From contig CAMJQA010000001.1 in assembly GCA_946407895.1 (NCBI GenBank), positions 1 to 64,000 of the forward strand: a DNA stretch of 64,000 bases. The letters are read 5' to 3'. Shown in pieces: positions 59,280-64,000 of the stretch. The number at the start of each line of letters is the position of its first letter. Positions within the stretch are counted from its first letter, which is position 1. This DNA is from an uncultured Prevotellaceae bacterium. Lineage in GTDB: Bacteria; Bacteroidota; Bacteroidia; Bacteroidales; Bacteroidaceae. A model generated the notes under the pieces. That model worked only from the letters and a program-made list of their open reading frames with translations. It was not told where the DNA came from and did no database searches. The position numbers were made by a program, and so were the translations under genes.

Positions 59280-60979
59280 AAGCTTCCGACTACATTGCTT
59301 CATTTATCCAGCAACATGGCGTAAATGTTGTGTTTGGCTATATAGGTGGAATGATAACCCACTTGGTCGATTCTATTGCCCGTACTCCAGGAATGCTGTT
59401 CGTGCAAACATATCATGAACAATCAGCAGCCTTTGCAGCAGAAGGGTATGCTATTGAGAACGAGAATCTTGGCGTAGCGATAGCGACAAGTGGACCAGGT
59501 GCGACTAACATGATAACCGGTATAGCTGATGCTTGGTTCGGTTCCGTGCCAGTACTCTATATATCAGGGCAGGTGAACAGCTATGAGTATAAGTACGATA
59601 AACCAATTCGTCAACAGGGGTTTCAAGAAACAAATATTATTAGCATTGTCAAGCCAATTACCAAGTATGCAGTCCTGGTTGACAAAGCTGAAAATCTGAG
59701 ATACGAACTGGAGAAAGCTGTCTTTTATGCACAAGCAGGCCGGAAAGGTCCTGTAATGCTGGATATTTGCATGGATGTGCAGCGGACTGATATTAATCCA
59801 GACGAACTGCGTTCCTATATTCCTGAAGTAATATCTACTCAACGGGACTATGATGTCAAAGAGATCGCCAGACTTCTATCCCAAGCCCAGCGACCGGAGA
59901 TGCTGTTAGGAGCCGGAGCACAAGGAGAGAAAACGAAGACACTGATTGACGCGTTCTTGTCAAAGACGCAAATACCAGCAGTCTGCTCATTGATGGGGAT
60001 GGGCGCCGTGAGGGCTGACTATCCATATTATCTTGGCCTGTTGGGAAGTTATGGCAACCGTTGCGCTAATAAATCAATGGAAAATGTGGATTTGTTATTC
60101 GCAATTGGCGCAAGATTAGATACACGACAGACAGGTGCAAAGATCGAATCTTTTGTAGAACATGGAACTATTATCCAAGTTGATATTGACGAAAATGAAT
60201 TGAAGTGTCATCGCCTTGAAAATAGGATAAAGGTGAATGACGATGCTGAGCATTTTATAGAAGCTTTATCAAATGCGGTTGCCTCTTTGCCTGACTATTC
60301 TGAATGGCACAAGGAAGTGACAGCTTTGAAAGAGAAATATAGCCAAGAGAAAGAAGTTGAAAGAGCAGTGAGCAATAGAGCACCCTACTCTTTGATGAAT
60401 TGCCTGAATCTTATTTCAGAAGAAAATGATGTTTTCGTTTCTGACATAGGTCATAATCAGATGATAGCAGCTCAATCATTAAAATTGAGGCGCAATCAAA
60501 AGTTCGTAACAAGTGGTGGCCTCGCACCCATGGGATTCTCCTTACCTATTTCTGCAGGTATAGCTATGGCGAATCACAACCGGCGCGTTATCTCTATAAG
60601 CGGCGATGGGGGATTTCATATAGCGAGTCAGTCGCTGATGCTGATTTCTCAGTATGATCTTCCTGTTATAGCAATTATTATCAATAACGAATCTCTTGGA
60701 ATGATAACACAGTTCCAGTCTTTGTATTTTGAAAGAAGAATGACTGCCACGACAAAAGGCGGAGGATATACTACGCCAGACTTTAAGAAAATGGCAGAGT
60801 CATACCGTTTGCCGTACTTTAGGCTTGATGAGACTTGTCTTGCCGACGAAGCGCTAATCAGAAAGATATTCTCGACACGAAATGCCGTAGTTGAGTATGT
60901 TACGAATGGGTTAACGACAATCTCGCCCAAACTTGAATACAACAAGCCAATCTACAAGCCCACTCCTGATTTTGATTAA
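59276..60979 (+). CDS. ThDP-dependent enzyme, YerE/acetolactate-synthase-like
   Basis: A 567-residue thiamine-diphosphate enzyme with the three-domain acetolactate synthase layout. The catalytic Glu lies in TYHEQSAAFAAEGYA (about residue 47), and the ThDP motif is GDGGFHIASQSLMLISQYDL ... NNESLGMI (about 442). The start is a TTG overlapping the rfbG stop. In this place, right behind rfbF-rfbH-rfbG, the best parallel is YerE of Yersinia O:VI, which adds a two-carbon unit from pyruvate to C4 of CDP-3,6-dideoxy-4-ketohexose. Alternatives are a plain acetolactate synthase or another sugar-modifying decarboxylase. GC content drops from here on. Confidence 0.78.
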   Translation: MKASDYIASFIQQHGVNVVFGYIGGMITHLVDSIARTPGMLFVQTYHEQSAAFAAEGYAIENENLGVAIATSGPGATNMITGIADAWFGSVPVLYISGQVNSYEYKYDKPIRQQGFQETNIISIVKPITKYAVLVDKAENLRYELEKAVFYAQAGRKGPVMLDICMDVQRTDINPDELRSYIPEVISTQRDYDVKEIARLLSQAQRPEMLLGAGAQGEKTKTLIDAFLSKTQIPAVCSLMGMGAVRADYPYYLGLLGSYGNRCANKSMENVDLLFAIGARLDTRQTGAKIESFVEHGTIIQVDIDENELKCHRLENRIKVNDDAEHFIEALSNAVASLPDYSEWHKEVTALKEKYSQEKEVERAVSNRAPYSLMNCLNLISEENDVFVSDIGHNQMIAAQSLKLRRNQKFVTSGGLAPMGFSLPISAGIAMANHNRRVISISGDGGFHIASQSLMLISQYDLPVIAIIINNESLGMITQFQSLYFERRMTATTKGGGYTTPDFKKMAESYRLPYFRLDETCLADEALIRKIFSTRNAVVEYVTNGLTTISPKLEYNKPIYKPTPDFD

Positions 60980-61030
60980 TGGTTTTCTATGTCATTACAG
61001 TTTATAACTTCATAATTTATTTTATAGGAA

Positions 61031-62098
61031 ATGAATAAGATAATAGAAGAAGATATCAGAAAAATCATTGAATCACATCTCATAAATTGGGAAAAGTTCC
61101 AAAATAAGACCGTTTTAGTGTCCGGAGCAAACGGGATGCTTCCCTCGTATATGGTCTATGCATTGCTCTTTCTTAATAGATTAAAGAGTTATAATATTCA
61201 TGTCATTGCTTTAGTTCGTAATAAGGAAAAAGGAGAAAAAGCGTTTAAGGATTTTTCCAATAAAGACGGTTTGGATTTCATCATCCAAGATGTTTCAGAT
61301 AAAATAAACTATGATGGGCACATAGACTTTATTATTCATGCTGCATCACAAGCGGCTCCTTCTTATTATGGGAAAGATCCTGTTGGAACATTAAAGGCTA
61401 ATGTCACAGGCACTTTAAACTTACTTGAACTTGCACGTAAGAATAGGGTTGAAAGTTTCCTTTTTTATAGCAGCAGTGCAGTATATGGTGAGTTCGAGGA
61501 TGAAACCATGTGTATATCAGAAAATAAGTATGGTATTATTGACCCATTAAATGTACGTGTATGCTATGCGGAGAGTAAAAGGATGGGGGAAAACATGTGC
61601 GTCAGTTATGCATATCAATATGGCGTCCCGACAAAAATCGTCCGTATCTTCCATACGCTGGGACCAAATGTCAATTTGAATGATGGAAGAGTATTCTCGG
61701 ACTTTATCAGAAATATCATTCAGGGCCAAAACATCGTCATGAAGTCGGATGGGACTACGAGACGTACGTTCTGTTATGTAGTCGACGCAGTCATTGCCTA
61801 TTTTAAAATTCTTCTCGATGGGAAAATAGCTGAAGCATATAATGTCGGCGGAGATAAGAATAATAATATTTCAATGAAGGAACTGGCCGAACTGTTATGT
61901 AATGCATATTCCGAAAAAGGAATAAGAATCATTTATGACTTCGACGAAAACGACCTAACCTATGTTAAGATGAAGACACCACAGAAACAAGAGATTCCAT
62001 CTATTGATAAAATATGCTCATTAGGTTGGGAAATTACATACAACGTAGAGGAATCTTTTCGTAGAGCCATAGCAGTTAAATTTGAGAACGGAAGATAA
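61031..62098 (+). CDS. NAD-dependent epimerase/dehydratase family protein, reductase candidate
   Basis: A 355-residue extended SDR: VLVSGANGMLPSYMVYALLF as the nucleotide loop, FIIHAASQAAPSYYGKDPVG, LFYSSSAVYGEFEDETM, and catalytic Tyr/Lys in VCYAESKRMGENMCVSYA. It is close to the UDP-glucuronate decarboxylase/CDP-sugar group in its core. In the yersiniose pathway the step after YerE is reduction of the branch carbonyl by YerF, a reductase of the same superfamily, so this gene is the natural candidate; a role as 4-ketoreductase or epimerase is also possible. It is AT-rich and stands 51 bases from the ThDP gene. Confidence 0.75.
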   Translation: MNKIIEEDIRKIIESHLINWEKFQNKTVLVSGANGMLPSYMVYALLFLNRLKSYNIHVIALVRNKEKGEKAFKDFSNKDGLDFIIQDVSDKINYDGHIDFIIHAASQAAPSYYGKDPVGTLKANVTGTLNLLELARKNRVESFLFYSSSAVYGEFEDETMCISENKYGIIDPLNVRVCYAESKRMGENMCVSYAYQYGVPTKIVRIFHTLGPNVNLNDGRVFSDFIRNIIQGQNIVMKSDGTTRRTFCYVVDAVIAYFKILLDGKIAEAYNVGGDKNNNISMKELAELLCNAYSEKGIRIIYDFDENDLTYVKMKTPQKQEIPSIDKICSLGWEITYNVEESFRRAIAVKFENGR

Positions 62099-62208
62099 CC
62101 GTGGAAAAATGTAGCACTCTTTTCTTAAAAGCACTGAGGAACCTTGGCAAATATTAACAAGCAGCCTAACTATACTCATTGAAATAGCATGAAGGAATAA
62201 AATATCTC

Positions 62209-63585
62209 ATGTCAATCAAAAAGATTCATTACAACAAGATTGCAAACGTATTAGGTGTTGACAAGGCTATTGCATACACCTCCCTCAATGGCGTTTTGGG
62301 TGCTGTGTTTGGCATTTTATCCGTTTTTCTGTATGCCACTTGCCTTTCAAAAACGGAACAAGGCTACTACTACACCTTTGGGGCTATTATGGCCATCAGC
62401 ATATTTTTTGAACTTGGGTTCACTGGTATTATGACGCAATATGTGGCCCACGAACATGCTCACTTGTCTTGGGAACCAGATGGGAAAACGTTGGTTGGAG
62501 AGACGGTGCATCTTTCACGTCTGTCTTCATTGTTACATTTTTGTGTGAAATGGTATGCGATTGTTGCATTCCTTTATCTATTGGCATTGCAAATATTCGG
62601 CATTTCTTTTTTTGTTGAATATGGTGAAGACAGCAATATATCGTGGAAAGCACCTTGGATCATTCTCAGTTTCATGAGTGCATGGGGATTATTTACAGCG
62701 CCCGTATTCTCTTTTATGACAGGATTGGATTTTGTCAAAGAGATGGCCAAAATGGGGTTTTACAGGACTATTATTACTACCAACATCACATGGGCTTGTT
62801 TGATTGGGGGACTTGGTTTGTATTCAATGGCCATATCGTCCATGATTTCTGCCATATACGTTTTCATTTATTTTATAAATCATGGCTTTTGGATAATTTT
62901 GAAAGGCATCTGGATTACACCGATTCATGAAAAGGTCAATTATATAAAAGAGATTTTTCCGTATCAGTGGAAGATCGCTTTAAGTTGGATGAGCGGCTAT
63001 TTCATTTTCCAATTTATGAATCCAGTTATTTTTGCTACGTCAGGAGCAGTTGCAGCAGGACAGTTTGGTATGAGTCTTAATGTCCTTAATTCTATCCGCA
63101 ACTTCTCCATGTCCTGGATTGGAACTAAGATTCCACTTATGTCCCGGTTGATAGAATTGAAGGAATATATTCAATTAGATAAGATTTTTAAGAAAACAAT
63201 AGTCCAAGAAGTCATTGTTTGTACGACAATGTTGATTTTATTTTTGGTAATTATCTTCGTGTTAAATACAACACAAATTGCTGTTAATGGTAAGATTCTG
63301 GGAGAACGCTTTTTAGATTATTTGCCCTTGCTCCTAATAACGATACCCGTTGTTGTACAAGCTGTTAATGACAATTTAGCGACCTATTTGCGATGTCACA
63401 AAAAGGAACCTTATTTGATTGTTTCCATCTGTGCAGGAATAGCTAACATGGCCTCTGTCATATTGTCAGGTAAGTTGTTCGGATTAATTGGTATAACCGC
63501 AGGCTATTGTGCATTAAATATTCTGTTTTTCCCTTGGGGATACTGGATTTATCATACATGCAAAAATAATTGGCACAATGAATAG
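62209..63585 (+). CDS. oligosaccharide flippase (Wzx-like)
   Basis: A 458-residue integral membrane protein with about twelve to fourteen transmembrane helices and the MATE/Wzx layout: NGVLGAVFGILSVFLYATCL, FFELGFTGIMTQYVAHEHAH, FATSGAVAAGQFGMSLNVLN and AVNDNLATYLRCHKKEPYL. Wzx proteins turn undecaprenyl-linked repeat units to the periplasmic face. It is the only flippase in the window, so it may also serve the 28-47 kb locus. Its stop overlaps the next start by eight bases. Confidence 0.85.
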   Translation: MSIKKIHYNKIANVLGVDKAIAYTSLNGVLGAVFGILSVFLYATCLSKTEQGYYYTFGAIMAISIFFELGFTGIMTQYVAHEHAHLSWEPDGKTLVGETVHLSRLSSLLHFCVKWYAIVAFLYLLALQIFGISFFVEYGEDSNISWKAPWIILSFMSAWGLFTAPVFSFMTGLDFVKEMAKMGFYRTIITTNITWACLIGGLGLYSMAISSMISAIYVFIYFINHGFWIILKGIWITPIHEKVNYIKEIFPYQWKIALSWMSGYFIFQFMNPVIFATSGAVAAGQFGMSLNVLNSIRNFSMSWIGTKIPLMSRLIELKEYIQLDKIFKKTIVQEVIVCTTMLILFLVIIFVLNTTQIAVNGKILGERFLDYLPLLLITIPVVVQAVNDNLATYLRCHKKEPYLIVSICAGIANMASVILSGKLFGLIGITAGYCALNILFFPWGYWIYHTCKNNWHNE

Positions 63586-64000
63586 TCAACCATTACTTTC
63601 TATTTGCATTCCAATATACAATAGATTAGATTATTTGAATAGGATGTTAAACAGATTTCTTGAAGACAAGGATTTGTTTGAAGAAGACATCCATTTGTAT
63701 ATTTCTGATAATTGCTCAGATGAAGATTTACAATCATGTTGCGAAAGATTCAAACAGCAAGGCCTTTCATTAATATATCATAGGAATGCTGTTAACATCG
63801 GACCTGATAAGAATTTTGAATGGTGTTTTCAGAATGCTAAAGGAAAATATATCTGGCTACTTGGAAGTGATGATGTACCAGTAAAAGGCTTGTTAAGAAA
63901 GATTATATCCAAACTAAAAGAGGATGAATACGGGCTATTCCACTTATATCGTACTGAAGATCGAGAATTGTTTAGAAAACAGATTTTTCCTAACGATATG
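63578..64000 (+). CDS. family 2 glycosyltransferase (partial)
   Basis: The first 141 codons of a GT2 enzyme: PLLSICIPIYNRLDYLNRML, LYISDNCSDEDLQSCCERF, NIGPDKNFEWCFQNAKGKYI and the metal motif LLGSDDV. The frame is open to the window end, so the C-terminus is missing. AT-rich like its neighbours; it follows the flippase and probably adds one sugar of the same repeat unit, possibly the branched deoxysugar. Confidence 0.88.
   Translation, partial: MNSQPLLSICIPIYNRLDYLNRMLNRFLEDKDLFEEDIHLYISDNCSDEDLQSCCERFKQQGLSLIYHRNAVNIGPDKNFEWCFQNAKGKYIWLLGSDDVPVKGLLRKIISKLKEDEYGLFHLYRTEDRELFRKQIFPNDM

Noticed and set aside
1-64000. tRNA, rRNA or insertion sequence transposase genes
   Set aside because: None could be recognised by eye; short RNA genes could still be missed without a covariance-model search.

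Overview
The window is a chromosomal segment of a member of the Bacteroidales, most likely Prevotellaceae or a close relative. The evidence is the Bacteroidetes promoter signature (TAnnTTTG about 20 bases after TTTG) in front of many genes, the almost complete lack of Shine-Dalgarno sites, SPII lipoproteins, fimbrillin-type lipoproteins, a UpxY-type antiterminator, and the HU / smalltalk / DUF4248 gene set typical of Bacteroidales polysaccharide loci. No rRNA or tRNA gene was recognised.

Layout. (1) 1-14.4 kb, high GC, ordinary chromosome: an L-sugar isomerase and a large lipoprotein glycoside hydrolase, an ECF sigma / anti-sigma / outer-membrane-protein operon, a DUF1846 protein, an AlbA-type protein, a double SGNH esterase, a LOG-family protein and a SPOR-domain amidase. 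(2) 14.4-24.3 kb: intergenic repeats, a UpxY antiterminator, an outer-membrane barrel, a small protein, a strongly structured leader RNA and two very large paralogous fimbrillin-like lipoproteins. (3) 24.3-27.7 kb: an array of four toxin-antitoxin-like modules, each behind its own near-identical promoter, with a fifth promoter copy followed by a beheaded antitoxin. (4) 28.3-47.6 kb: an exopolysaccharide locus with many glycosyltransferases, an acyltransferase, a Wzy-like polymerase, a GtrA/GtrB/GT-C triplet, a PglC/WcaJ-type initiating transferase, a PqqD-like protein with a nucleotidyltransferase, a Wza-like exporter and a Wzc tyrosine kinase. (5) 47.6-52.5 kb, minus strand: amidase, smalltalk peptide, HU, DUF4248, CHC2 primase and RepA-like helicase, next to a broken HTH regulator. 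(6) 52.7-55.8 kb: two ATPase-nuclease proteins, tail to tail. (7) 56.0-64.0 kb: a second polysaccharide cluster with rfbF-rfbH-rfbG, a ThDP enzyme and an epimerase/reductase, which together suggest a CDP-linked 3,6-dideoxyhexose carrying a two-carbon branch (yersiniose type), then a Wzx flippase and a glycosyltransferase cut by the window end.

How it fits together. UpxY probably carries transcription through the surface-structure locus. The fimbrillin-like lipoproteins and polysaccharide genes would build and decorate the cell surface; the initiating transferase, glycosyltransferases, polymerase, exporter and kinase make a complete Wzy-type pathway except that the only flippase lies in the second cluster. 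Intergenic DNA is dominated by one interspersed repeat family with inverted ends (GGTCGC..GCTCAAAATT / AATTTTGAGC..GCGACC) and by 6-12 base tandem repeats that in places run into gene ends and encode low-complexity tails. Base composition changes sharply between blocks, which indicates assembly by repeated transfer.
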